Of a stretch of DNA of 64,000 bases, positions 51,895-61,700 are shown in pieces. A model generated the notes under the pieces. The model searched no databases, was not told where the DNA came from, and saw only the letters and a list, made by a program, of their open reading frames with translations. The DNA comes from Paenibacillus sp. LHD-117. Its GTDB lineage: Bacteria > Bacillota > Bacilli > Paenibacillales > Paenibacillaceae. Within the stretch, counting starts at the first letter, position 1; each line of letters starts with the position of its first letter. The position numbers and the translations under genes were made by a program. The stretch spans positions 19,838 through 83,837 of the forward strand of contig NZ_JAVFVT010000035.1 in the NCBI RefSeq assembly GCF_030929555.1, written 5' to 3'.

Positions 51895-52522
51895 CCGCTA
51901 CCTCCAGCATCGTTTGGTCATGTGTCGTCATGCATATCGCCATCCCTTCCTCGCGCAGCTGCCGGAAGAGCATCAAAATCCGCTTCGACATCTTCGTGTC
52001 CAGCTCCGCGGTCGGCTCGTCCGCAAGCAGCAGCTTCGGAGAGGGAGCTATCGCCTTCGCGATAGCCACCCTCTGCTGCTCGCCGCCGGACAGCTCGAAG
52101 GGGCGATGCAGCGCTCGCTGCGCCATGCCGACTTGCTCCAGGCAATGGTCGATTCGCTCCGCCCACTTGGCGGACGGAACGCCTGCCATTCGGAGGCTAA
52201 GCTCCACGTTCTCCTTCGCCGACAAAAGCGGATGAAGCGCGTAGGATTGAAAAATAAATCCGATCTCCGTTTGGCGGAGCTTCGTGCGCGGCTTGTCGCC
52301 GAGCAGGTGAAGCCGATGCCCCGCTACGTTCACTTCGCCTTCGCTCGGCGTGTCGAGCCCCCCGATGATATTCATCAGCGTCGTCTTGCCCGAGCCGGAA
52401 CGTCCCTTCAGCATGACCAGGCTTCCGACTGGCAGCTCAAGATCGACGCCCTTAAGGACATGGGTGCGGACGGAGCCGCCGCCGAAGCTTTTGTGCACGC
52501 CTCTCAGCGTGACGATCCCCAT
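51854..52522 (-). CDS. ABC ATPase, LolD/MacB type
   Basis: A 222-aa ATPase: GRSGSGKTT, ELSGGEQQR, LLLADEPTAELD, TTHD. ATG 52522 follows CGGAGG; a frame to 52618 would run into the binding-protein gene. It is the second ATPase of this operon and lacks the AbrB-like tail of the other, so two different ATPases may serve the one FtsX permease or form a heterodimer. Confidence 0.87.
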   Translation of the reverse strand: MGIVTLRGVHKSFGGGSVRTHVLKGVDLELPVGSLVMLKGRSGSGKTTLMNIIGGLDTPSEGEVNVAGHRLHLLGDKPRTKLRQTEIGFIFQSYALHPLLSAKENVELSLRMAGVPSAKWAERIDHCLEQVGMAQRALHRPFELSGGEQQRVAIAKAIAPSPKLLLADEPTAELDTKMSKRILMLFRQLREEGMAICMTTHDQTMLEVADDVYEMADGRLGS

Positions 52523-52526
52523 CCGC

Positions 52527-53984
52527 CTAACCTCCGATGAAGATGGAATTGACCATGCCGCCGAAGCCTTCGCCATCCCGTTCCTTCTCCCCGCTGAGAT
52601 TCGCTTCGGCCAACGCATCCTTGCCTCTACTCACCAAAGCGTCGAACGCTTCGTCGAACGTTTTGCTGCCGCTTGCCGCTGCACCGATCTCCTCGCCCGC
52701 AATAGTCGTGAAGCTTGCGCGGAATCCTTTCGGATACCACTCCGTCGACTCCTTCGGCATCGGCTTCAGCTTATAGAAAGGAGATAAGTCGTCTCCGTTT
52801 GCGCTCGTCTCGTAGCCGACCCTGGATTCGAGGCCGACCGAAGTCTTCGCGCGGATCTTCGCCGCCTCGTCGCTGTGCACGTATTGAATGAACGCCCACG
52901 CCTGATCCGCTTGCGAGGAAGCGGCATTCACCGCAAAAATTTGCGAAAGCTCATATTCGCTCGTCTGATCAGGAGCGCTTGCATCGACCGGTGCCGTGAC
53001 AACGCCCATATTGATCGGCTCCGGCTGCTCGAACTCCTTCACCTCGCCGTCGCTCGACTTCGCCGCTCTCATCGTCACGGCCCCTGCCGCCATTCCTTTT
53101 CCGCTCATCACCATCATCATGGAGTTATCGACCACCATCGCAGCGCGCCCTTCCTGGAAGAGCATGCCGTCCATCGAGAAACCTTGCGGCGACGACTCCG
53201 GCATAAATACCGATTTTTGCTCGTAACCGCCGACGACGGCTTCGAAAATTTCCTTCCATTCCGGCTCCGACATCGTCAGTTCCGTCGCGTCCGCATTCAG
53301 GTATTTCAAGCCTTTGGCCGCCGCTATGTTTTGGATCAGCTTGAACGGGTTCTGGTCGAACATCGAAGGCGCGAAGCCGTAAATTCGGCTTTCGTCGTCT
53401 CCATCGGTCGGGAACCGCGCGGCGAGCTGGAGCACCTCTTCCCAAGTCATGTTGTCCGTCGGCTCCGGCACGCCGTATTTGGTGAATAGATCCTTGTTGT
53501 AATACAGCGCCTTCGTGTTAAAAGACGGGGACAAACCGTACAGCTTGCCGCCGCCCGCGTCCCTCAGCGACTGCACGACGCCTTCGACGATATTCTCGAT
53601 GTCGAAGCCCGTCTGCTGCACCATCGCGTCCAGATCGTAAAGCTTCCCGTTCGCGGCGAGCGTCTCGTATTGCTCCGTCGTGAGCAGTACGACATCCGGC
53701 TGTTCGGCGTCGATGAGATCGGACATCGCCTGCGAAGGATCTTCGGCCTGCGAAACCTCCATTGTCGGAATAATCTCGAACGTCACGTTCGGGTATTTGG
53801 CGGAGAACACGTTGCCATAGCTTTGGTAGAAAGCTTGTTCGTTAAAATAAGCGACCTTCAGCGTCACCGGCGTGTCCGGATCTAGCGCCTCCTTCTTGCC
53901 TCCCCCGTTCCCGGACGCACATCCTGCGAGCATCGCGATCAACAGCAGCAGCATGATCGAATGCGTAAACTTCCTTTTGTTCAT
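52527..53984 (-). CDS. Family 1 solute-binding lipoprotein
   Basis: A 485-aa extracellular binding protein with lipobox LAGC (Cys22), then the MalE-like two-lobe fold (VTLKVAYFNEQAFYQSYGNV, LYGLSPSFNTKALYYNKDLF, WAFIQYVHSDEAAK). ATG 53984 follows GGGGAAGG; a frame to 54188 is rejected because the region upstream is a G-rich non-coding tract. It leads the operon, 4 bases before the first ATPase, although no sugar-type permease follows; it may act as a ligand sensor for the MacAB-like pump. Confidence 0.87.
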   Translation of the reverse strand: MNKRKFTHSIMLLLLIAMLAGCASGNGGGKKEALDPDTPVTLKVAYFNEQAFYQSYGNVFSAKYPNVTFEIIPTMEVSQAEDPSQAMSDLIDAEQPDVVLLTTEQYETLAANGKLYDLDAMVQQTGFDIENIVEGVVQSLRDAGGGKLYGLSPSFNTKALYYNKDLFTKYGVPEPTDNMTWEEVLQLAARFPTDGDDESRIYGFAPSMFDQNPFKLIQNIAAAKGLKYLNADATELTMSEPEWKEIFEAVVGGYEQKSVFMPESSPQGFSMDGMLFQEGRAAMVVDNSMMMVMSGKGMAAGAVTMRAAKSSDGEVKEFEQPEPINMGVVTAPVDASAPDQTSEYELSQIFAVNAASSQADQAWAFIQYVHSDEAAKIRAKTSVGLESRVGYETSANGDDLSPFYKLKPMPKESTEWYPKGFRASFTTIAGEEIGAAASGSKTFDEAFDALVSRGKDALAEANLSGEKERDGEGFGGMVNSIFIGG

Positions 53985-54090
53985 TTGAACCTTCCCCTTT
54001 CTTTGCTTTACGCGAATAGTAGTATACTCAAGGCGATTATGCGGCCTGTCTCTTAGAAATGGATTAGCGATGCTTAAAGGAAGCTTAAAT

Positions 54091-54121
54091 GGGGGGGGGG
54101 GTGGGAGGGGGCGTTGGGGGG
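54091..54121 (+). repeat. G-rich tract with G-quadruplex potential
   Basis: Within 31 bases there are four G-runs: one of 11-12 G, then GGG, GGGGG and GGGGGG, separated by 1-4 bases. This fits the intramolecular G-quadruplex pattern on the plus strand (C-rich on the coding strand of the operon). It lies about 110 bp upstream of the binding-protein start. Confidence 0.7.
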
Positions 54122-54122
54122 T

Positions 54123-54325
54123 ATTCCTGCACTGCATACAGCAATTTACGCCGGATCGGATAGGTTTCGAGTCATTCCTGTACTCCATACAGGAATTTCA
54201 AACGTTTGCGGGAACAGTGGAGAAAAAGAACAGTAAAATGCTGTATCGAATACAGGATTTGTTCGGTATAAGGCAAATTGGCTCGAGAAATTCTGCACGA
54301 ACTGCAGGAATGCGTGGTTTGATTA
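54123..54325. repeat. Four diverged CTGTA/TACAG hairpin repeats
   Basis: ATTCCTGCACTGCATACAG (54124), ATTCCTGTACTCCATACAGG (54174), ATGCTGTATCGAATACAGG (54238) and ATTCTGCACGAACTGCAGG (54291) share a CTGyA-N5-TrCAG dyad; the second has perfect 9-bp arms. Starts are about 50, 65 and 53 bp apart. The gap 54000-54512 holds these, the G-tract and a terminator, and no gene I can support. Confidence 0.6.
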
Positions 54326-54400
54326 CCTGTGGCTGTGCCTCGAGATTTGTTCTGCCTGCGTGCTAGACCATGAATTGCTAGTCGATTTAAGATCCCAACA

Positions 54401-54428
54401 AAAAAACACCCATTACCGGGTGTTTTTT
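54401..54428 (-). terminator. Terminator of the OmpR-type two-component operon
   Basis: AAAAAACACCC (54401-54411) and GGGTGTTTTTT (54418-54428) form a perfect stem with a 6-base loop, with T-runs in both directions. It follows the kinase stop at 54513. Confidence 0.88.
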
Positions 54429-54512
54429 ACGTTTCGCGAGCAGTTCTGCGAGCGACTGACTGCATTCAAGTTTTGAATTATGGCCTGGGGCGAATCGGAT
54501 TCTTATGGGTCT

Positions 54513-55814
54513 TCAAGCGGCCGGAAACGTCATCTTGATTGTCGTTCCCTGATGGAGCGCGCTATCCGCCTCGATCTTGCCGCCATGGCGCGATACGATC
54601 CACTTCGCGATCGACAGTCCGAGGCCGGTTCCTCCGGCCGTCCGGCCGCGCGTCTTGTCGCCGCGGTAGAACCGTTCGAAAATAAACGGCAGCTCCTCCT
54701 TAGACAGGCCCGGTCCCGTATCCTGGATCTGGACGACGATTCCGGCCGCGGTACCCAAGCACGAGACCCGAACCCGTCCGTTCGGCTGCGTATATTTCAC
54801 CGCGTTATCGAGCACGATCATCAGCAGCTGTTGCAGCCGCTCCTCATCTCCGTTCACTGTTGTTTCCTGGCGGATATCCGTCGAGATCGCGATGTCCTTC
54901 ATCGCGGCGAGCGGCGCGAATTGTTTCGCTGCCCCCTTCACAAGCAAGTCGATTCGGACCGGCTTCATCTGCAGCTCGAGATGGTCCGCGTCCGTCTGCG
55001 ACAACGTGAGCAGCCCGTTCACGAGTTTGTTCATTCGTTTGATTTCTTTGAGCATGGTCGAGATTTCTCGGCTGTCATCCTCAATCGTATGCTCCGGATG
55101 GCGAAGCAGCAGCTCCGTATGCGTCTGAAGCACAGCCAGCGGGGTACGAAGTTCATGCGATGCGTCTGCCATGAATTGCTGCTGCTTCTCCCAAGACGAG
55201 CGGATCGGTACCAAGGCGCGTTTCGCCAAATACAAGCCGGCCAATATCGAAATGCCCGCTCCGAAAATGATTCCTACGATAATAAGGGTCAAAATCGTGT
55301 TCAGCATGCTTATTTCCGAGCTAATGTCGCTGACGTACTGATAATAGCCCGCTTCAGGATCATTGTCGTCGGCTGGTACGTTGAGCAGCCGGAATACGGC
55401 TCCTTTATGACTAATGGAATATAGCCCTTCCTTTTGAACCGAGCGCCCGAAAATTTGGAGCAGCTTCTTCGGATAGGAGTACGTAATGCCCGGATTGAGC
55501 AGCTTTCCGTCGTCGCTCCAAACAATAACGTCCACATTCCGGACAAAAACGCTACTGGCGGAGCTGATCGTCGCGACGGAGAGTCTGGCATCGCTTATGG
55601 CCAATCCCGCTGCGCCCGAATAGACCATAAACGGTTTCGCGACCATGGTCGTAGCGGGCCTCATCATGGCGGAACGTTCCTGCATCGCTTTGTCGATGCC
55701 GCCGATGATCGTCGTCCGCAAGTAAAGATTTAAGCTTGCCCCGAGTACGGTAAGAATAAGGAACAGGACGGTGGCGTTCAGCAGCGTCAGTTTAATTTTC
55801 GTTTTTTGGAACAT
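54513..55814 (-). CDS. Sensor histidine kinase of an OmpR-type system
   Basis: A 433-aa kinase: membrane segments about 12-32 and 172-196, extracellular domain between them, HisKA with FMADASHELRTPL (His220) and HATPase with DNAVKYTQP, DTGPGLSKEEL, GGTGLGLSIAKWIV. It overlaps the regulator gene by 23 bases. It lies upstream of the MacAB-like operon in the same direction, though separated by a terminator, so it may control that operon. Confidence 0.9.
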   Translation of the reverse strand: MFQKTKIKLTLLNATVLFLILTVLGASLNLYLRTTIIGGIDKAMQERSAMMRPATTMVAKPFMVYSGAAGLAISDARLSVATISSASSVFVRNVDVIVWSDDGKLLNPGITYSYPKKLLQIFGRSVQKEGLYSISHKGAVFRLLNVPADDNDPEAGYYQYVSDISSEISMLNTILTLIIVGIIFGAGISILAGLYLAKRALVPIRSSWEKQQQFMADASHELRTPLAVLQTHTELLLRHPEHTIEDDSREISTMLKEIKRMNKLVNGLLTLSQTDADHLELQMKPVRIDLLVKGAAKQFAPLAAMKDIAISTDIRQETTVNGDEERLQQLLMIVLDNAVKYTQPNGRVRVSCLGTAAGIVVQIQDTGPGLSKEELPFIFERFYRGDKTRGRTAGGTGLGLSIAKWIVSRHGGKIEADSALHQGTTIKMTFPAA

Positions 55815-56490
55815 GCGGCTTCTCCTTCAGCATATAACCGATTCCGCGCACCGTATGGATCATCTCCGGACAGCCCAGCCCTGCAAGCTTTTTGCGCAAA
55901 TAATGGATATACAGATCGACAATGCCGATGCCCGTATCCGATTCGAAACCCCAGACGCGATCGAGGATCTGTTCTCTCGTCAGAATCTGATTTCGGTTAA
56001 TGACAAGAAACTCCAGCAACTCGAACTCCTTGGCCGACAGCTTCAGCGCCGTATCGTGGACGAAACCTTCCTGAAGCCTCGGCCGGACAGAGATTGGCCC
56101 CACGCTAATATCGCCCGACTCCGACAGCGTGCCGTGCCGTCGCAGAATCGCCCGAGCCCGCGCCAGCAGCTCCTGGAAAGCAACCGGCTTAACCACGTAG
56201 TCATCCGCTCCCGCGTCCAGCCCCTCCACCCTTCGCTCGACTGCATCCAGCGCCGTGAGCAGCAGAATCGGCGTATCGATCTTGCGCGAGCGCAAATAAT
56301 GGATAATCGAGATGCCGCTCATTCCGGGCAGCATCATATCCAGGATGATGAGATCGTAAATATTTTGCTCCGCCATAAACAATCCGTCATCCCCGCGCAG
56401 CGAGGCGTGCACCTGAAAGCCCTCCTCCCTCAGTACGCTGGACATTGCGTGACTCAGCGAAACGTCGTCCTCCACCACCAACACCTGCAT
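55792..56490 (-). CDS. OmpR-family response regulator
   Basis: A 232-aa regulator with receiver Asp51 (LIILDMMLPG), Thr and Lys of the switch (LLTALDAV and VVKPVAF) and a C-terminal winged helix (LKLSAKEFELLEFLVINRNQ, TREQILDRVWGF, IHYLRKKL). First gene of the pair; the kinase follows with an overlap. Binding sites cannot be derived from one operon. Confidence 0.9.
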   Translation of the reverse strand: MQVLVVEDDVSLSHAMSSVLREEGFQVHASLRGDDGLFMAEQNIYDLIILDMMLPGMSGISIIHYLRSRKIDTPILLLTALDAVERRVEGLDAGADDYVVKPVAFQELLARARAILRRHGTLSESGDISVGPISVRPRLQEGFVHDTALKLSAKEFELLEFLVINRNQILTREQILDRVWGFESDTGIGIVDLYIHYLRKKLAGLGCPEMIHTVRGIGYMLKEKPHVPKNEN

Positions 56491-56618
56491 CCCGATCCTA
56501 CCTTCCCGACACCTTGATGAGACAAGTATAAGGGATGAAGCTTAAAAGAAAATTAGACGTTCGGGCAAGTACTTATTTTTAAAATTGTAATGATCAATTT
56601 GAATTTTATTGAATAATA

Positions 56619-56652
56619 AGAAACCACACGGAGTTGTTATACTCGCATGTGG
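56619..56652 (-). terminator. Terminator after the orphan RHS tip (copy B of a duplicated element)
   Basis: On the minus strand CCACATGCGAGT pairs with ACTCCGTGTGG (one bulge) and TTTCTTATT follows. It is nearly identical to the element at 57685-57719. The AT-rich gap 56491-56758 contains nothing else I can support. Confidence 0.65.
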
Positions 56653-56758
56653 CCATAAAGTTGTATATATAATAATAAATTCTAAGATATATTAGTTTAA
56701 TTCAGTATGTCACAGTTAGTATTTTTTTAAAGGTACTACATATTCAAATTTTATTATA

Positions 56759-57153
56759 TCAATATTGTATTTTGGCGAACTCTATTGAATCCTTCATATC
56801 CGTGGAAAACCCTACCGGTTGTTGTAAATTATTTACCGAATCACCATTAGTAGAAGTACCCTTATTTACAAGTGTATATTCAATTACTCCATACTGGAAT
56901 CTTGAATACACACCTATTTTCAGACCTTCATCATTTGTATGAATATCAATAAGTATCCAGCCCCCTTCCACAGTTTGGTTTCCAAGGTCGTCTCCTGTAA
57001 CAGAGTATATTGCCTGTGCCAAATATGCAGCTTCAAGTGGAGATGGAATATTTCCACTTGGATCGACAAACAATAAAGGATTGTTTTGCACATAAGTATA
57101 AAGGTTCTGACTTAATGGATTTTTAATATCCCCCTCATACGTATCTTGGGTGA
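56759..57153 (-). pseudogene. Orphan RHS C-terminal tip
   Basis: The frame reads RFITQDTYEGDIKNPLSQNL, YTYVQNNPLLFVDPSGN, then a different 92-residue tip (IPSPLEAAYLAQAIYSVTGD ... KDSIEFAKIQY). The first part copies the end of the RHS core of the large gene at 58760-63889 (RFINEDTYEGELSNPLSLNL ... DPSGN), and a stop codon precedes it, so it has no start of its own. This is the form of an orphan (silent) RHS tip that can replace the active tip by recombination at the DPSGN junction. The tip's activity is unknown; no immunity gene follows. Confidence 0.75.
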
Positions 57154-57219
57154 TAAACCGCTATATCCTACGAAATAAGCGGCGAAATCACTAGATTCAC
57201 ACCGCTGTTCCACCCATTA

Positions 57220-57488
57220 TCATACAACATTTTCCTTCGGCATAGCAGGCATAACATACTCCGTCTTGTTCTTCATCATCTTATAGACGATGTTGACCAT
57301 CTTTCTCATGATGCACACAATCGCCTGCCCCTTTGTCTTGCCCTCCGTTTGCTTCTTCTCGTAGTATGCCAAAAAATAGGATTGCGTGGTTCTTTATGGC
57401 GGCGGGATAGGTCCAATTGGCGACATGCTAATTGAAAGAAAAGTTCATGCAGTTCCCTATTCCCTTGTGAAGTCTTCACATACTTCAC
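57220..57488 (-). pseudogene. IS110-family transposase remnant
   Basis: Only the C-terminal about 90 codons remain. First frame: NRELHELFFQLACRQ ... RNPIFW; after a shift of one base at a run of six T it continues YYEKKQTEGKTKGQAIVCIM, RKMVNIVYKMMKNKTEY, the conserved end of IS110-type (DEDD) transposases. No N-terminal catalytic part, no ends. It lies between the RHS gene with its downstream genes and the orphan tip. Confidence 0.7.
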
Positions 57489-57684
57489 ATCACCACCCTA
57501 GCCAAACCAATAACGGTAAAGCCTGAATGATTTTATAGTACGATGCCGCATCTTATCACACTTTTGCAATGCTTCCCCGATTAAAATCATTTTTTCATTG
57601 GCGTAAATAGCCAAATTTGCTTGGTCTCGTTTTCTCCACTAAATGTGCGGTGCATGATGCACGGCGGTGGCAGAACTCTTAAAA

Positions 57685-57719
57685 AGAAAACCACATAGAG
57701 TCGTTAAACTCGCATGTAG
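57685..57719 (-). terminator. Terminator after the zinc-ribbon remnant (copy A of a duplicated element)
   Basis: On the minus strand CTACATGCGAGT pairs with ACTCTATGTGG and TTTTCTTTTT follows. Shares AGAAA(A)CCACA-N2-GAGT-N-GTTA-N-ACTCGCATGT with 56619-56652. The sequence 57489-57684 between this and the IS remnant shows nothing else recognisable. Confidence 0.7.
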
Positions 57720-57961
57720 TAATATCTCGTTTCACTTTTTAGTGAATTTATTCCAGACCGTTGAATGATTTTATCCGCTGTGGGTTCAGTGATTTCTCCA
57801 TAGGTTGGAGACAGTTTCACCTCACAGAGTTCTCTCCATTCTGACTCACACTCATTGCAATAACAAAATAATTGGTTTGTCTCCTTTTCTTTTACTATTT
57901 CTACCTAACCTTGTGAACACACAGGACACCAATCAACTACTAAATCAGGATTAAATACCAA
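57704..57961 (-). pseudogene. Zinc-ribbon protein remnant with an in-frame stop
   Basis: From a TTG at 57961 the frame reads VFNPDLVVDWCPVCSQG, then TAG (57905-57907), then VEIVKEKETNQLFCYCNECE and SEWRELCEVKLSPTYG to a stop at 57704. The pair CPVC ... CNEC is a zinc ribbon. Reading through the single amber codon gives an intact protein of about 85 aa, the size of many toxin-immunity or RHS-associated proteins. Either a fresh nonsense mutation or a sequencing difference. Confidence 0.5.
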
Positions 57962-58093
57962 GTCAATAAATGATAATTAATGCACTAAAAAAAGCACAAA
58001 AGGTAAACCCATTCGAAAAAAAATTCGCCAATTCCAATGATAAACAATGACGCAGAAATAATTAATGTATTTTTTGTTGCTTTGGTCTACCTT

Positions 58094-58642
58094 CTATTCC
58101 TGCTTCTCCCTGTTTAAATACGTTTCCAATGCTTTGACTCCATCTTCAGATAGAAGTGGCATTACGACATCGTAAAAAATATCATCCTCTTGAACTTCAA
58201 GCCCATTAACAAAAATGCTGTTATCATTGCCCCACATAGAAACATCAAATATCTTACGATTCTTCTTAGTTTCGAACACGTAATAAAATCGAGCATCTAT
58301 ACGAGATTTATTTTCAACAGGTATTAAAACATCATTACTTAACTGATTGAGAAGATCAATATGTTCTTCCAAACTGCTACCGTTAGCGACCTCTTTATGC
58401 ACGTGACTACTGTTAATTAAACCATCAACACTTAAAGGAGCACGAGTAAGAATTGATGGAGATATATAGTATATTGTTAAACTAAGATCATCAAGATTCT
58501 TATTTTCAATTAATTTTGAAAAGCTATTTAATGCTTTTTCTGGACGCATATTGTTCCCTCCACAACTGGCTAAAATAGTGACTGCAAGTAACATCAATAT
58601 AGGAAATCTAATAATGATACGTTTTTGTAGGTTCACAACCAC
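58094..58642 (-). CDS. Lipoprotein downstream of the RHS toxin, candidate immunity protein
   Basis: A 182-aa protein with a lipoprotein signal (LAVTILASCGG, Cys27) and an acidic mature part (LNSFSKLIENKNLDDLSLTI, FYDVVMPLLSEDGVKALETY). It starts with GTG 58642 (or GTG 58636) after GAAGGGG, about 120 bases after the RHS stop on the same strand. Position fits an immunity gene for the RHS tip; no homology to a known immunity family is recognised, and location outside the membrane would be notable. Confidence 0.65.
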   Translation of the reverse strand: MVVNLQKRIIIRFPILMLLAVTILASCGGNNMRPEKALNSFSKLIENKNLDDLSLTIYYISPSILTRAPLSVDGLINSSHVHKEVANGSSLEEHIDLLNQLSNDVLIPVENKSRIDARFYYVFETKKNRKIFDVSMWGNDNSIFVNGLEVQEDDIFYDVVMPLLSEDGVKALETYLNREKQE

Positions 58643-58702
58643 TCTACCCCTTCATAAGTTTTTTAATTACAGTTTTTTTAATTACGCCCCTGAATCTGTG
58701 AC

Positions 58703-58730
58703 GCTTTCCCCGTCAGAGGGCGGGGAAAGC
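58703..58730. repeat. Hairpin between RHS gene and lipoprotein gene
   Basis: GCTTTCCCC (58703-58711) and GGGGAAAGC (58722-58730) form a perfect 9-bp stem, 10-base loop, with no T-run on the minus strand. It may slow exonucleases or separate the toxin and downstream messages rather than terminate. Confidence 0.5.
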
Positions 58731-58759
58731 CCACCCTCTCAATGTAATGCTGAACTACA

Positions 58760-61700
58760 TCACGGTGTCCATGGATTCTGGTTCTCGAAAGCTTTACCGG
58801 GTTTCCCCCAATTCCAAGGCGCTATATAATGCCACTTTGGACGAGTAGGAACTAAAGCACCCCAGTCAGTAGAGTTACTCATTCTATATGTCCCAGATGC
58901 ATCAGCATAATTCTTGCGCGTATATTCACCAAGTTCTTTTGCAATGGGAGTTTCAAATCTCGATAAATTGTCCGCTTCTATTTTATTACGCAATTCTGTA
59001 GTCATACGTGTTTTCTCATCTAATAATCCTTCCAAATGTTGCGATGCATGCCCCATCTCATGGGCCAAGCCAAGTGCCGCACTCTGAATGGATTTTTTAT
59101 CACCTAAAACTAGCCCGCTTGTAGGATCCCATGATATTGTTTTTGTGCTGGGTACGTATTTCATATCATGGTTGTCAATAAATTCGATGGTAAATACTTC
59201 AGGTGAGTCCTCCAATAGTTTAATAAGGTCTGCTGCTGTTGAGGAGGTTTCTAAGTATGCTATTGCTCTTTCATATGCTTCCTTTTCAGCTTCTGTCGCC
59301 TTGTTCGATAATACAATTTTGTTTCCACTCGGATCAATATAAATCAACGGATTATTATGAACATACGTATACAAATTCAAACTAAGCGGATTACTCAGTT
59401 CCCCCTCATACGTATCCTCATTAATAAACCGTCCAATACTTGGATCATACCAGCGCGCGCGAAGGTATTGCAACTCGGTCGTGTTATCCCAATATTCGCC
59501 TGAATACCGGAATGAATTGGACAGCGTCTCTGTTGCTGCTATCGGATTTCCCCATACATCATAATCATAGCTGTTCAATATCTCGCCGTCTTCACCTAGA
59601 ATGCTGACCACATCGCCATGACCATTTTGCACATAGTAACCCTTAGTATCGTCGGCCTCCTCCAACATGGATAATCCATGGCCACGCAAGTAGCTTACCT
59701 TCTCAACAACGATACCATCTGCTTGTACGATCCCTTCCGCAATGATCTGTTGTCCATCGTAGTAGAATCGTGTCGTCTCGCCATTCTCACTACGTTCTAC
59801 CATTAAATTATCACCGTTGTAGCGATACATCACAATCGTTCCGTCAAGTCTTGTAACCTGCTTTAATCTGTCCCACTCATCGTATTGATAGCCACCATTC
59901 TCCGGTGGCAATGCCCCGCCTTCTGTTTGTAACGTCTGGCGATTTCCTCGATTATCGTAGGTGTATGATTCATTAAACTGTGTCGAAGTTTCAATTCGGT
60001 TGAGATCATCATAGGAAAAATCTAAATCCTTCGTAACGACTGATTGATTCATTTCTGTCAGTACATCTATATTCTTGTTCTCATCATGGTCGTATGAATA
60101 CACACGATCCAAATCGCCGCCTAGGCCAACTTGCGTCAATTCAGTTAATAAAAAGTTTGTATATGTCCTTTCAGACGACATCACATCTCCGAGATTTTCT
60201 GTCCATAGCTGTCCGTTGTCCTTGTAAGTATAGCTGGACTCGACTTCACCATTCCATTCCAATGTTTCGAGTTGATTCATGCTATTGTAGTTGTACTCAA
60301 TAACATCACCGAACGGTGTTGTCATCGTATCCTTTATACCCTGACTATTATACGTATACGAAATTGTCTCTTCGTCAGGATAGGTCACGGTGTCCAGTTC
60401 ACCTGTATAAGGATGATAACTGTAAGTCGTAGTTCCAGTTCCATCCGTCATGCTTTCCCTGCTTCCATCATCATTATAGATGAAAGCAATTGTTTCTGTT
60501 GGTCCTACTTTGTTTTCGAGCAAGTTCCGATTCGTATAATTGTAGGTAAACTCCTGCCCCAATTTATCGATTAACTTGCTCCGATTTCCATTTGCATCGT
60601 AAAAGTACGTATCCTTATTGTTTAATGGATCAATATTCTCAATTAATCGACCCAATTCATCGTAAATCTTCTCCGTCTCGATACCATCAGGGAAGATTGT
60701 TTTCGTATGATTGCCAAGATTGTCATAGTGATAGGTGGTTGTTTCATTCTTGGCGTTAGTCAACGTCCTTAATTGACCGAAGGAATCATAGGAATAGGTC
60801 GTTGTATTCTGCTTCGCATCTGTTTGCTGATGAAGAAGACCATTAACCGGGAAATATGACTGCTGAGACACCAGATTACGGGTACCGGAAAGCGCTAATT
60901 CTTCGGTACGCATGGAGCGACCAAATGCATCAAAGCTTTCTACTATGGTGTTACCCGATGCGTCAGTTGTCACGACTTCACGCAGGTTATCATGATATGT
61001 GATCGTAGATTTCTTCAGGTTTGGATAGATGATACTTGTCGGGCGACGCCAAACATCCTGATTGTATTCCGTACGATTGCCATCCGCATCAAACGTGGCC
61101 GTTACACGTCCATGTTGATCATATTGAGAACGCGATCTCATCGCGTAGCCCGTGGCTAAGATTACACCTGACTCTTGTTGCCAACCAAGACCATTCCATG
61201 CTACCTTACTCTGACGGCCTTCCTCATCCGTTATCAAGACGGTATTCAGCACATCATCATATTCCGCCATGAGCGTGACATTTCCTGGATACGTAACAAG
61301 CTCAATACGTCCCAACTTATCATAGGCATATTCGGTCCTATTACCTCGTCCATCAATTGATCCTACCACCCGACCTGTTATGGAATCATACTCCAATTCC
61401 GTTTTAATTGTACTAAGTTGTCCATCTGCATTAGTTACATTTACAAACTGCTTTACCGGGAACGCCTGATATGTCGTATCATATTCATATGTTACGACTT
61501 GAGACTTCGCGCCATTGGCTGTTGTCGATGTTGTCACATTGCCATGCGACCCGGACCTGCCAAATGTCTCTTGACGTAGGATCGCACCGCTTTCATTGTT
61601 CTCCCTAACGATGATTTCGGTTATATCTCCCTGTTCATTCCGAGAATAGGAGGTAAACTGGTACTGTCCCGCGCCTACTTGCTGCAGCGTGCTCGTCAAC

